Source: Chloracidobacterium sp. (lineage in GTDB: Bacteria > Acidobacteriota > Blastocatellia > Pyrinomonadales > Pyrinomonadaceae). Taken from it: a stretch of 64,000 nt of DNA. This document shows, one piece after another, positions 53,624-62,513 of this stretch. The notes beneath the pieces are model-generated. The model searched no databases and had not been told where the DNA came from. It saw only the letters and a program-made list of their open reading frames with translations. The stretch lies in the NCBI GenBank assembly GCA_015075585.1, contig JABTUB010000001.1, positions 1,536,501 through 1,600,500 of the forward strand. Direction: 5' to 3'. Within the stretch, counting starts at the first letter, position 1; each line of letters starts with the position of its first letter. Position numbers and translations under genes: made by a program.

Positions 53624-54412
53624 ATGAGCGACCTTTATCACGCTGAGCCAAATGAGCTTTCACCACGCCCTGACAACGAACCTGAGATGTCTGAGATCTC
53701 AACGCTCGGGAACATCTTTCTTGAACCCGGCCGAACGTTTGATGCCCTGCGAAACAAGCCGCGTTTCATTATCGCAGGCATCATCATTTCGCTGCTCGTG
53801 GGGATCTACTCCGCCGCGTTGACCGCAAAGATCGGCGAAACTAATTTGCGCAATTACGTTTCAGAACAGATCGATAAACGTTTTCCTGATCTTCCCGCGG
53901 ACCAAAAGCAAACAAGTATTGACGGACAGATGAAGGTGGCAAGTATCGTACGCTATTTGGTTCCGTTATTCGTATTCATATCGCTGTTCTTCGGCGGATT
54001 GCTGTATTGGGGCGCGTCGAAGGCATTCGGCGGCGACGGAGGCTTCGTTCATAACGTCTCCGTGTGGGTCTATTCATCCTTTCCCCCGACGGTTGTCGCG
54101 ATGGCGGCGAATTTTGTGGTGTTAGCGTTTAAGGATGCTGATTCTATAAACCTTGAGACCAGTCAACGAGGGCTGATCAACGCCTATACGAACCTCGCAT
54201 TCCTGATCGACGGAAAAAACCTGCCTGTCTTGGCTACGGTCATATCGAGCTTTGACATTTTCTTCATCTGGGGCTGGATCCTTGCAGCGATCGGATTAAA
54301 GCGAACGGATAAGCTTTCAAGCGGCTCAGCGTGGATGGTCGTGGTCATAATCGCGTTGATCGGCGTTATGTCACGGGTTATCGGAGCATTCATTTCCGGC
54401 AGTCCGAACTAA
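53624..54412 (+). CDS. Yip1 domain-containing membrane protein
   Basis: 262 residues from ATG 53624, with an AGAGGAG site. A cytoplasmic N-terminus (about 50 residues) contains NIFLEPGRTFDALRNKPRF, which is the usual lead-in to Yip1 domains. Five hydrophobic helices follow (FIIAGIIISLLVGIY, LVPLFVFISLFFGGLLYWGA, VVAMAANFVVLAF, IFFIWGWILAAIG, VVVIIALIGVMSRVIG). Bacterial members have no fixed function. It converges on the MacB-type operon with 2 bp between the stops. Confidence 0.82.
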   Translation: MSDLYHAEPNELSPRPDNEPEMSEISTLGNIFLEPGRTFDALRNKPRFIIAGIIISLLVGIYSAALTAKIGETNLRNYVSEQIDKRFPDLPADQKQTSIDGQMKVASIVRYLVPLFVFISLFFGGLLYWGASKAFGGDGGFVHNVSVWVYSSFPPTVVAMAANFVVLAFKDADSINLETSQRGLINAYTNLAFLIDGKNLPVLATVISSFDIFFIWGWILAAIGLKRTDKLSSGSAWMVVVIIALIGVMSRVIGAFISGSPN

Positions 54413-54414
54413 AG

Positions 54415-55689
54415 CTATTCGTATCTGAGAGATTCTATCGGGTCGAGCCGTGCGGCCTTCCATGCCGGCCAAAGGCCAAAGATCACGCCGATTCCGACAC
54501 TCGCACCAAAACCGAGCGGCGGCGCCCACCAAGGTACGTACGACGGCAGGACGAGTTTGACAAGGAGTGTGCCGAGCCAACCGATGAACAGCCCGATCAA
54601 GCCGCCCAATCCGGTCAGCGTTGCCGCTTCGATCAGGAACTGGAGAAGGATATCCGCCTGCCGCGCTCCGATCGCCTTTCGAATGCCGATCTCGCGGGTG
54701 CGTTCAGTTACGGACACCAGCATGATATTCATAACACCAAGTCCGCCGATCATAAGCCCGATCGAAGAAATGACGATCATTGCGATGGCGATTCCGGCCG
54801 TGATGGCATGAAACTGATCAATAATGCTGGCGGCCGTCTCCATCGAGAAATTGTTCGGAGCGCCGAAGGGAACCTGCCGCCGTATTCGTAAAAGGTCCTG
54901 CACCTCATCCTTTGCTTTATCGATCTCTCCGTCCTTTGCGACCGCCAAGATGAACAGATCTTCGGAATTCGGCTTCAACATCATCGCCGAACCTATCGGC
55001 ATATAAATGATGTTGCTTTGGTCGTTGTTGCCGCCGCCGCCGCCGAATAACTGGTCTTTCTTCTCAAGCGTACCGATGATCTTGAACGGAACACCGCCGA
55101 TCGTCAGTTCTTCGCCCAATGGCGATCCGTTCGGAAAATACGTATCAACGACAGTTTGCCCGATGATACATACATTTGTCCTCGAATCACTCTCGAATTG
55201 CGTGAACCAGCGTCCAGTCAGCAGTGTCTCGGAACTGGTCTTTTCAATATCGGGTTCCGTTCCTTGAAGCTGCACCGAAGTTGAGGTCTTGCCATTACTG
55301 CCCTTTATTAGGAGTTTCGCACCGAACGGATTATTCGACACGTCGAGGAAAGGCACTGCTGTTGCTATCGAACCAAGTTTCTTGATCGCCGTGACGTCAT
55401 CCAGAACCAGCGGCTTCCGCATTCTTTCTTCTTGACTGCGGCGGCCTGTGCTCACGCCGAGGTTATATTTGTAAAGAAACAGTGAGTTCGTGCCGAATGA
55501 TTCGATCTGCTTTTCGACAGCGACATTGATTCCGCTGATGAACGACGAGATGATCATAACGACCACGACGCCGATGATGACGCCGACTATTGTTAAAGCA
55601 GAGCGCAGTTTATTGCCCCGCAGCGTGTCGATCGCCATCTTGAAGTTCTCGTAAAATCGGCTTGTTCCGGCGGCTACTGGCATACTCAC
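54415..55689 (-). CDS. MacB-like ABC transporter permease (second)
   Basis: 424 residues. N-terminal TM helix (LTIVGVIIGVVVVMIISSFI) after KLRSALT, a large periplasmic domain (about 60-290, with TGRWFTQFESDSRTNVCIIGQT) and three C-terminal helices including GLGVMNIMLVSVTERTREIG and IGARQADILLQFLIEA, the MacB/FtsX signature. The start overlaps the end of the preceding permease gene by 4 bp. Partner of the neighbouring permease, ATPase and adaptor. Confidence 0.93.
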   Translation of the reverse strand: MSMPVAAGTSRFYENFKMAIDTLRGNKLRSALTIVGVIIGVVVVMIISSFISGINVAVEKQIESFGTNSLFLYKYNLGVSTGRRSQEERMRKPLVLDDVTAIKKLGSIATAVPFLDVSNNPFGAKLLIKGSNGKTSTSVQLQGTEPDIEKTSSETLLTGRWFTQFESDSRTNVCIIGQTVVDTYFPNGSPLGEELTIGGVPFKIIGTLEKKDQLFGGGGGNNDQSNIIYMPIGSAMMLKPNSEDLFILAVAKDGEIDKAKDEVQDLLRIRRQVPFGAPNNFSMETAASIIDQFHAITAGIAIAMIVISSIGLMIGGLGVMNIMLVSVTERTREIGIRKAIGARQADILLQFLIEAATLTGLGGLIGLFIGWLGTLLVKLVLPSYVPWWAPPLGFGASVGIGVIFGLWPAWKAARLDPIESLRYE

Positions 55690-56921
55690 TCGGCTCTCAA
55701 TGCTTCGATAGGGTCAAGACGCGCGGCCTTCCATGCGGGGAAAAGACCTGCAAGGATACCAACGGCCGCCGAGACAGCAACGGCAATGATCGCCGCGTAC
55801 CATGGTATTGTCGTCGGGATCAACAATCGGCTGACAATTATCCCCGAAAGATAAGCGATCACGATACCGATACCGCCGCCCACTGCGGAGAGAACAGCCG
55901 CTTCGACCAAAAACTGCTTCAATATATCGGCCTGCCTTGCTCCGAGGCTCTTTCGAATTCCGATCTCGCGCGTACGTTCAGTAACGGCAACGAGCATTAT
56001 ATTCATAATGACAATAGCCCCGACAACGAGCGCGATCGCCGGTACGATCAGAATTACTGTCATTACCGGCCCTAGAACGCTGTCACGAAGGCTGGTTATC
56101 GCATCGGGCGTAACGACAGCAAAGACATCCTTATCCGATGAGGATAATTGCCGCCGCTGCCGCATCAGAACACGGGCTTCTTCGACCGCATCGGGAAAAA
56201 GTGCGTCAGAGACGGCGATGCCCTCAAAATATAGGTATCGGCTGCCCTTGAAACCTCCAAAGTCGATGCCGTACGTCTTAAGCGGCAGTTGAACAAATGA
56301 GTCCATAGGTCGGCCGAAGACCGTTCCTTTTGCAGTGCGGACGCCGATCACGCGGTACGGAATTCCTCTGATCAAAATTTCCTGGCCAAGCGGGTCCTGG
56401 TTAGGGAATAGCGTCTCTGCAATATCCGTCCCGATGAATGCGACCCTTGCCCCGGCATCATCCTCGCTCTGGCTGAAATAGCGGCCGTCCTTAACGTCGA
56501 TCTTGTCGATCTCGCCGATCACGGGTTCGGCTCCGTCAACACTCACATCATCCATCGTGTGCGAGCCCGCACGGAGCGAACTACGCGTACCGCCGGCTTT
56601 CGCACCGATCTTGTCGATGACCTGCATTCTGGATCGTATGAACTTCAGATCATCCAACGTCAATTCAGGATTGCGGCGCTGAGCCTCGGCAATGGTGTCG
56701 CTGTCCTTAAAATCCGCAAACCCGAAACGCTGTATCGTCAGAACATTCGAGCCGATACCGGCGATCTTTTCGTCAACGTACGAATTGAAGCCCAGCAGTG
56801 CTGACAGAATTAGCATGAACGACGCAACGCCGATGATCATACCCAAAAGCGTCAGGAATGACCTCAGCTTGTGAGCCATGATAGCGGAGAGAGCAAGTCT
56901 TAATGTTTCAGCAAATCGCAC
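55686..56921 (-). CDS. MacB-like ABC transporter permease (first)
   Basis: 411 residues with the same plan as the next gene: N-terminal KLRSFLTLLGMIIGVASFM helix, periplasmic domain and C-terminal VTERTREIGIRKSLGARQAD plus three helices. The two are paralogues and likely form a heterodimer. The order adaptor, ATPase, permease, permease is a common Acidobacteriota and Bacteroidota macrolide-type export or lipoprotein-release arrangement; the cargo is unknown. Confidence 0.93.
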   Translation of the reverse strand: MRFAETLRLALSAIMAHKLRSFLTLLGMIIGVASFMLILSALLGFNSYVDEKIAGIGSNVLTIQRFGFADFKDSDTIAEAQRRNPELTLDDLKFIRSRMQVIDKIGAKAGGTRSSLRAGSHTMDDVSVDGAEPVIGEIDKIDVKDGRYFSQSEDDAGARVAFIGTDIAETLFPNQDPLGQEILIRGIPYRVIGVRTAKGTVFGRPMDSFVQLPLKTYGIDFGGFKGSRYLYFEGIAVSDALFPDAVEEARVLMRQRRQLSSSDKDVFAVVTPDAITSLRDSVLGPVMTVILIVPAIALVVGAIVIMNIMLVAVTERTREIGIRKSLGARQADILKQFLVEAAVLSAVGGGIGIVIAYLSGIIVSRLLIPTTIPWYAAIIAVAVSAAVGILAGLFPAWKAARLDPIEALRAE

Positions 56922-56946
56922 GTTCTTTTTTGGCCGACTTCATCGG

Positions 56947-57690
56947 TCAATGCCGGCGGGTTTCATCGCTTTCGATCACGCCGTCGCGGATAGTGATCAC
57001 ACGGTGTGCCCTTTCGGCAATGTCAGGTTCATGAGTGACAAGAATGATCGTATTGCCCTCGGCATGGAGCTTTTCAAAAAGCCCCATTATTTCGATACTT
57101 GTCTTTGTATCTAGGGCGCCCGTCGGTTCGTCCGCAAGCAATATCGAGGGATGATTGACCAACGCCCGAGCGATGGCCACGCGCTGCCGCTGGCCGCCCG
57201 ACAGTTCATTCGGTTGGTGTGATACGCGGTCGCCCAGTTCTACTTCAGTAAGTGCCGCGTGCGCCATTTCGTGCCTCTCGGCAGATCGGATCCCCGCATA
57301 TATCAGCGGCAGTTCAACATTATGAAGAGCCGTCGCACGGGATAATAGGTTGAACGTTTGAAACACGAATCCGATCTCTTTGTTCCGGATATGCGCAAGT
57401 TCATCGTCGGTCATATCGGAGACCAAATGGCCGTTTATCCAATAATCTCCCTTCGTAGGGGAATCAAGACAGCCGATCAGGTTCATTAAGGTCGATTTGC
57501 CCGAACCCGAAGGCCCGATGATCGCGACGTATTCGTTCCGTTTCACCTCAAAAGTCACGTCACGAAGAGCGTGCAGCTCCTCATTGCCCATTTGATACGT
57601 CCTCCAAATATTGCGCATCAGGATAAGAGGCTCTTGCTGACCCGAGATCGGTCTGTTCGTGAGACCGGCGCTGCCGTTTTGTTCTTGCAT
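56947..57690 (-). CDS. MacB/LolD-type ABC transporter ATP-binding protein
   Basis: 247 residues. Walker [15 protein letters not shown], signature [15 protein letters not shown], Walker [15 protein letters not shown] and switch His in LVTHEPD. A short N-terminal extension (about 30 residues) precedes the domain. Starts 13 bp after the adaptor gene. It energises the two permeases through mechanotransmission in the MacB way. Confidence 0.94.
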   Translation of the reverse strand: MQEQNGSAGLTNRPISGQQEPLILMRNIWRTYQMGNEELHALRDVTFEVKRNEYVAIIGPSGSGKSTLMNLIGCLDSPTKGDYWINGHLVSDMTDDELAHIRNKEIGFVFQTFNLLSRATALHNVELPLIYAGIRSAERHEMAHAALTEVELGDRVSHQPNELSGGQRQRVAIARALVNHPSILLADEPTGALDTKTSIEIMGLFEKLHAEGNTIILVTHEPDIAERAHRVITIRDGVIESDETRRH

Positions 57691-57703
57691 TTACGATCCC
57701 CGG

Positions 57704-59239
57704 CTACGATCTGTCACCGTCGCTCTTTTTAGTTGCCCGTTTAACGACCGTCCCGTCCTTGAGAGTAGTGAGGATACGGCTAGGCCCGGTAATGACCTCA
57801 TCGCCGACCTCAAGCCCTGACGTTATCTCGCGGTCAGACTCGCCGGTTATTCCGGTTTGCACCTCGCGAAAAACGGCCTTGTTTCCGTTGAGTACATAAA
57901 CGCCCGTTACCGTTTTCGGCTTGTCGAATGGTGTCTGATCCTGCAGATTGGCGACGGGTGTCGGCGAAGCGTCGGCCCGCTTCTCAATGACCGCCTGAAG
58001 AGGTATTGCTATGACATCCTTTACGGTTTTGGTTGTGATCTCCGCCGTTGCACTCATTCCGGGCCGCAGGGCATTGCGGGTCTCCTCGTCGAGGTCTTTG
58101 AGCCGGAGTACAACGCGGAATTCTTTCGCTTCCTGCACGTTGATGTTTGTCGAGAGGCCGCCGCTGGTTTGCGACTTACCGACCGCCAGCGGAGTTTTTT
58201 GGAGCACTTCGCCGGCCAATTCTTTGTCGCCGAGGGCATCTACTTTTATCTTTGCCGGCTGCCCGACGGCGACGGAGTCGATGGATGTCTCATCCACCTT
58301 TACCTCAACGTTGATCTCGGACATATCAGCGATGGTCAGAAGAGCGGTGGTCGAGAGGCCTGCCACTGCGAACGTACCGACCTTGGATGGGATCTCAGCA
58401 ATAACGCCGTTGATCGGCGCGACCTGCAGCGTTTTATCGCGTTGCGTGCGCTGGCCGCGCAAAACCGCCGTTTGCTGCTCAGCACGCGCGCGGCTCGAAC
58501 CGACGTTTATCGTTGCGGTGTCAACGGCCCGGCGCGCGTCCTTTACCGCGACAGCCTGCTGATTGCGGCGTGCGATCGTCTCATTAACCGCAAGCTTCGT
58601 TGATTCCAACCGTGCTTTTGCGTTATTAAGGCCGACGCGTGCGGTTTCGAGTTTGTCCTTATAGCCGTCGTATTCCTGTTTCGAGATAACGCCGGCCTCC
58701 AGAAGCTGCGCATTTCGGTTCACCTCGCGTTGAGCGGTATTAAAATCGACCTGAGCTCTATCAACGTCGGTTTGTGAAGTAACCACATTCTGCCGCGCAG
58801 CGCTGACACTGGCGTCAGATGCCATCAGGCCTTGCTGTGCTTGTGTAAGGGCATTCTGTGCGGCGGTTACCTGCGTTTGGGACGACTGTACATCCTGCTG
58901 TGCGGACTGCAATGCCGCAACTTGCGCATCAGTACTTGACTGAAGCTGCGTCGGGTCAAGTCTCACCAGAGGCTGGCCTTTTTTGACCTGATCGCCTTCC
59001 TTGACGTATATCTCTTCGATACGTCCCTGCACCTCGCTTGTGAGATTCATGAACTGTATAGGCCTGACCTCACCGGATGCGGTAACGGTCGTTCGCAATT
59101 CCGCCCGCTTTTCGACCTTCACGGTCGTAACCTCCGGTGTGTCGGAACGAGACGCAAATACTGCAGCGACGATTATAATGGTAAGCAGTGCGATGCCGGC
59201 TACACCTATGATCGTCTTGCTCTTGCGGGTAAGTGCCAT
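57704..59239 (-). CDS. Periplasmic adaptor (HlyD/MacA-type membrane fusion protein)
   Basis: 511 residues from ATG 59237-59239. Single N-terminal TM helix (TIIGVAGIALLTIIIVAAVFA). Then a biotinyl-lipoyl half (EGDQVKKGQPLVRLDPTQ), a long coiled-coil hairpin (about residues 100-260, rich in Gln, Ala and Asn), the returning lipoyl half (LQVAPINGVIAEIPSKVGTF), a beta barrel and a membrane-proximal domain (ITSGLEVGDEVITGPSRIL). It bridges the inner-membrane transporter to an outer-membrane channel, so the cell should be diderm. No TolC gene is in the window. Confidence 0.93.
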   Translation of the reverse strand: MALTRKSKTIIGVAGIALLTIIIVAAVFASRSDTPEVTTVKVEKRAELRTTVTASGEVRPIQFMNLTSEVQGRIEEIYVKEGDQVKKGQPLVRLDPTQLQSSTDAQVAALQSAQQDVQSSQTQVTAAQNALTQAQQGLMASDASVSAARQNVVTSQTDVDRAQVDFNTAQREVNRNAQLLEAGVISKQEYDGYKDKLETARVGLNNAKARLESTKLAVNETIARRNQQAVAVKDARRAVDTATINVGSSRARAEQQTAVLRGQRTQRDKTLQVAPINGVIAEIPSKVGTFAVAGLSTTALLTIADMSEINVEVKVDETSIDSVAVGQPAKIKVDALGDKELAGEVLQKTPLAVGKSQTSGGLSTNINVQEAKEFRVVLRLKDLDEETRNALRPGMSATAEITTKTVKDVIAIPLQAVIEKRADASPTPVANLQDQTPFDKPKTVTGVYVLNGNKAVFREVQTGITGESDREITSGLEVGDEVITGPSRILTTLKDGTVVKRATKKSDGDRS

Positions 59240-59478
59240 ACTATCTAAACCTCTCGAGAATGGTAAACAGTTGATCTGCCGCGCTTGTCCCTGTGCTTGG
59301 CAGTACAGTAGTACGCCTCGGAAGGCGGTCAAGTTTCATAAAACTCCTTGCCCAAGATGCCCTCGATAACCGACATTGCTCACGATCAGTTATACGAAGG
59401 ATCCGATCTCCGATTTACCAAAATCGAAGAAAACGCTAAAATATCACAGCAATAGATCGAAGGCAGGTAGCGTTCTGA

Positions 59479-60063
59479 ATGATCAAATGTCCAAAATGCG
59501 GCACCGACACGCCGGATTCGTTTCAGTTCTGTGATGAGTGCGGCACTCGTTTGCCCCGGCCGGCACCTGAGCCGCCCGCATACGTACCGCCGCAAGCGGC
59601 TACGATCGCTGAAACTTCCGTGAATTCGACGGTAATAGAGCCGCCGATTTTTACGGAGACTGAAGCTGTGCCGTCGCAGGTCGAGGCCGTTGCCGTGATC
59701 AACCCACCGGCCGCGGGTGAACCGCAGGCGATGGACGCGAAGCTTGTGATCGAGCGAGGCCAGTCGCCGGGCGCGGAGTTTCGTATTTCCGGCACTGAAT
59801 GCGTCATAGGCCGTTGGGATGCTGATAACGGAGTGTTTCCGGATATCGATCTCGATACATTCGATCCTGAAGCAAAGATATCGCGGCGTCACGCGCGTAT
59901 CCGCAAACAGAATGGCGAGTATGTGATCGAAGATCTCGGATCAACGAACGGCACTTATGTAAATCGCGGACGTCGGCTTTTGCCCGGAATGGCGCAGCCG
60001 ATCAATGACGGAGATGAGATCATCATCGGCAAGACATTTCTTAGATTTCAGATCACACGCTGA
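59479..60063 (+). CDS. Zinc-ribbon FHA domain protein
   Basis: 194 residues. An N-terminal zinc ribbon (CPKCGTDTPDSFQFCDECG) is followed by a Pro/Ala-rich linker and a C-terminal FHA domain with RW, ISRRHARIRK and EDLGSTNGTYVN, which bind phosphothreonine. Probable reader of the kinase encoded 12 bp downstream, which has the same zinc-ribbon and FHA pieces. First gene of the signalling operon. Confidence 0.9.
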   Translation: MIKCPKCGTDTPDSFQFCDECGTRLPRPAPEPPAYVPPQAATIAETSVNSTVIEPPIFTETEAVPSQVEAVAVINPPAAGEPQAMDAKLVIERGQSPGAEFRISGTECVIGRWDADNGVFPDIDLDTFDPEAKISRRHARIRKQNGEYVIEDLGSTNGTYVNRGRRLLPGMAQPINDGDEIIIGKTFLRFQITR

Positions 60064-60075
60064 TCGCAGGTTTTG

Positions 60076-61992
60076 ATGAGGGTTTGTGCAGAGTGCGGCC
60101 ATCAGGCTGCTGAAAACGACCAGTTCTGTCCGTATTGCGGTATTTCACTGCCGCCCGCTGAGGATTTGCCCGTAAGCTCCGAAGGGCCGGACGAAAGTTT
60201 TACCAACACCATCGTGATGCCGCCTCCTGAGATAGTTGCTCCGGACAAAGGCGAAGCTGAAAAGGATCCCAACGAAGTGCTGCTCGCACCTCGGCTGTCA
60301 GCAAATGACGGACCATCGGTCGTGCTTTCCGTGCCGTCTGACACTGCGTCCGAACCGGCAAATCACACCTCTGCGGCGTCGGTTGAGGCAGAACCGGCCT
60401 CAGGCGACATGCCCGTTAGACCCGTTATAGCGGAGGAGCCTTCGTGTCCGGCGCCGGGTGAGGAGACGGTCGATGACGACGCTTCAGCCGACAACGGGAT
60501 GGCCCCCGCCGCGAGCGGCGAAGAGTTTGGCGATCGTTCGGTTGAGGCTGCCGATAACAGTGCTTCGCATACACGGCAGAGCCTAGCGGAGTTTGCACCG
60601 GACAGTAAGGCAGTCGGCCTGAAAGCGCTTGCTGACGGCACCCTCCTTCACACGCGATATCAGATCGTGCGAAAGATCGGCGGCGGCGGAATGGGCGCCG
60701 TTTATCTGGCAACGGATCGCAACCTCGGCGGCGTACCGCGCGCCGTTAAGGAGATGGTGCAGTCTCATATAGAAGAAGCTCAGCAGGAGAAGGCGATCGA
60801 GGATTTCAAACGTGAATCGATGATCCTCTCGCAGCTCGACCATCCCTCGATCCCGACTATCTACGATTATTTTTTCGATCCTGAGGCCGGGCGTTTCTAC
60901 CTCGTCATGAAGTACATCTCAGGCGGTGATCTCGCGGGACGGCTGCGTGCATCGCCTGAAGGCCGCATAGACGAACGGACCGTCGTTCAATGGGCCATTC
61001 AGATCCTCGATGTGCTTGATTATCTGCACAACCTGCCGGAGCGCATTGTTTATCGCGACCTCAAACCGTCCAATGTGATGATCGACGGCAACAGTGGCCG
61101 CGTGATGTTGGTTGATTTCGGCATTGCACGATCGATCGACAGCAAGGGCGAAAAGGGCGTAACTGCCGTTGGCACGATGGGTTACGCACCGCCGGAGCTT
61201 TTCAGCGGGAGTGTTGAACCTCGCTCGGACATCTACAGCCTAGGCTCGACGATGTTCCACCTGATGACCGGTGCCGACCCGCAAAGCAATCCGCTCTTGA
61301 TCTTTGATTTTGAAAAGAACCCAAAGCCTCGACAGATCAATCCGAGGCTTTCCGATCAGATCGAAAGCATTCTCATGCGATCGGTCGAGTACAATGCGGA
61401 GTCGCGTTTTGCTTCCGCTGCCGAGATGAGAATGGCTTTGGCCGACCACATTAAAGCTTTGGACAGCGGCACGACAACTTATGGCGTCTCGCTTACTCCG
61501 CCGCCCGTTAGCCTTTCCGAGCAGTTCGTGTTTTGCGGCTTCTGCGGGCAAAGGATAGTCGCCACGGATATGTTCTGTGCGTTCTGCGGTTCCAAACAGC
61601 CGATCGCTCAGCAAGGCGTCCATCGTGAGATATACTTGCACCAATCAGGGACCGCGAGATTGGTTGTGATGGGTACAACCGACCTAGAGTCGCCCGCATA
61701 TCTGCTGGAGAAGCAAGAGAATCTGTTGGGCCGGCGCGACCCGATGTCGAATATCTTTCCGGAGGTCGACCTCTCGAAATACGACCCTCAGACCAAGATA
61801 TCGAGGCGGCACGCGCGTATATGGCACGAAGGCAGCCGGTTCCTCGTCGAGGATCTCGGCTCGTCGAACGGCACGATCCTCATACCGTCTTCGAATGAGG
61901 TAACCAAGCTTCAGCCGCATTTGCCGCATCCATTGTCGAACGGCGACAAACTTCATCTCGGCGATACCGTTTTGCATTTTATTATTGGATAA
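60076..61992 (+). CDS. Ser/Thr protein kinase with zinc ribbons and C-terminal FHA domain
   Basis: 638 residues from ATG 60076 (a TTG one codon before is possible). Order: zinc ribbon (CAECGHQAAENDQFCPYCG), acidic low-complexity linker to about residue 190, Hanks-type kinase domain (IGGGGMGAVYLA, Lys in AVKEM, catalytic VYRDLKPSN, DFGIAR, MGYAPPEL), a second zinc ribbon (FCGFCGQRI ... FCAFCGSK) and an FHA domain (ISRRHARIWHE, EDLGSSNGTIL). The HRD His is Tyr, as in some active bacterial kinases. No TM helix, so soluble. Likely phosphorylates itself and the neighbouring proteins. Confidence 0.93.
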   Translation: MRVCAECGHQAAENDQFCPYCGISLPPAEDLPVSSEGPDESFTNTIVMPPPEIVAPDKGEAEKDPNEVLLAPRLSANDGPSVVLSVPSDTASEPANHTSAASVEAEPASGDMPVRPVIAEEPSCPAPGEETVDDDASADNGMAPAASGEEFGDRSVEAADNSASHTRQSLAEFAPDSKAVGLKALADGTLLHTRYQIVRKIGGGGMGAVYLATDRNLGGVPRAVKEMVQSHIEEAQQEKAIEDFKRESMILSQLDHPSIPTIYDYFFDPEAGRFYLVMKYISGGDLAGRLRASPEGRIDERTVVQWAIQILDVLDYLHNLPERIVYRDLKPSNVMIDGNSGRVMLVDFGIARSIDSKGEKGVTAVGTMGYAPPELFSGSVEPRSDIYSLGSTMFHLMTGADPQSNPLLIFDFEKNPKPRQINPRLSDQIESILMRSVEYNAESRFASAAEMRMALADHIKALDSGTTTYGVSLTPPPVSLSEQFVFCGFCGQRIVATDMFCAFCGSKQPIAQQGVHREIYLHQSGTARLVVMGTTDLESPAYLLEKQENLLGRRDPMSNIFPEVDLSKYDPQTKISRRHARIWHEGSRFLVEDLGSSNGTILIPSSNEVTKLQPHLPHPLSNGDKLHLGDTVLHFIIG

Positions 61993-62001
61993 TCGACGAC
62001 T

Positions 62002-62505
62002 ATGGTAAATTCCGCCTTGGTGAGTGATCAGGATAACAGGATCCGGGTTCGCGAAAGTGACGCTGAAGACGTCAGCCAATTCGCCGCTCCCTTTTTATTA
62101 AAGGTCGGGGCCGCATTGATCGATTATATCGTCCTGTTGGTCTTTCCCATTTTGGGGCTGCTGTCAGAAAAGATATTCGGGCCCAACGGCCTCGATCTGG
62201 TAACTGACAGAACGCTGTGGCTCTATGCGGCTCTTCTGGCAGGAGCGAATTGCGTTATTTTGCCGCTATTCACCGCCAGGACACTCGGCAAGGCGATAAC
62301 AGGCATTCAGATCGTCCGGGCTGACGGAAAACCGGTCGAAGCGGGCAAGGTCTTTTTTCGCCAAACCGTTGGATACATACTGACATTGGCGACACTTTGT
62401 CTTGGTTTTTTTCTCTCAGCGGTCAATTCCAGCGGGCGGTCGCTTCATGACCTGATATCGGGAACAATGGAGGTCAGGGCGTCTAGGAGACAGGTGCGGG
62501 CGTAG
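62002..62505 (+). CDS. RDD family membrane protein
   Basis: 167 residues, three or four TM helices. Signature pieces are KVGAALIDYIVLLVFPILGLL at the first helix, TARTLGKAITGIQIVRADGKPV between helices and GRSLHDLISGT at the end; Arg of the first RDD position is replaced here by a Lys-Val-Gly lead-in. RDD proteins may be ion or small-molecule carriers. The 10-bp gap to the kinase and 8 bp to the next gene suggest membrane-level output or sensing for this operon. Confidence 0.88.
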   Translation: MVNSALVSDQDNRIRVRESDAEDVSQFAAPFLLKVGAALIDYIVLLVFPILGLLSEKIFGPNGLDLVTDRTLWLYAALLAGANCVILPLFTARTLGKAITGIQIVRADGKPVEAGKVFFRQTVGYILTLATLCLGFFLSAVNSSGRSLHDLISGTMEVRASRRQVRA

Positions 62506-62513
62506 GCGGCAGA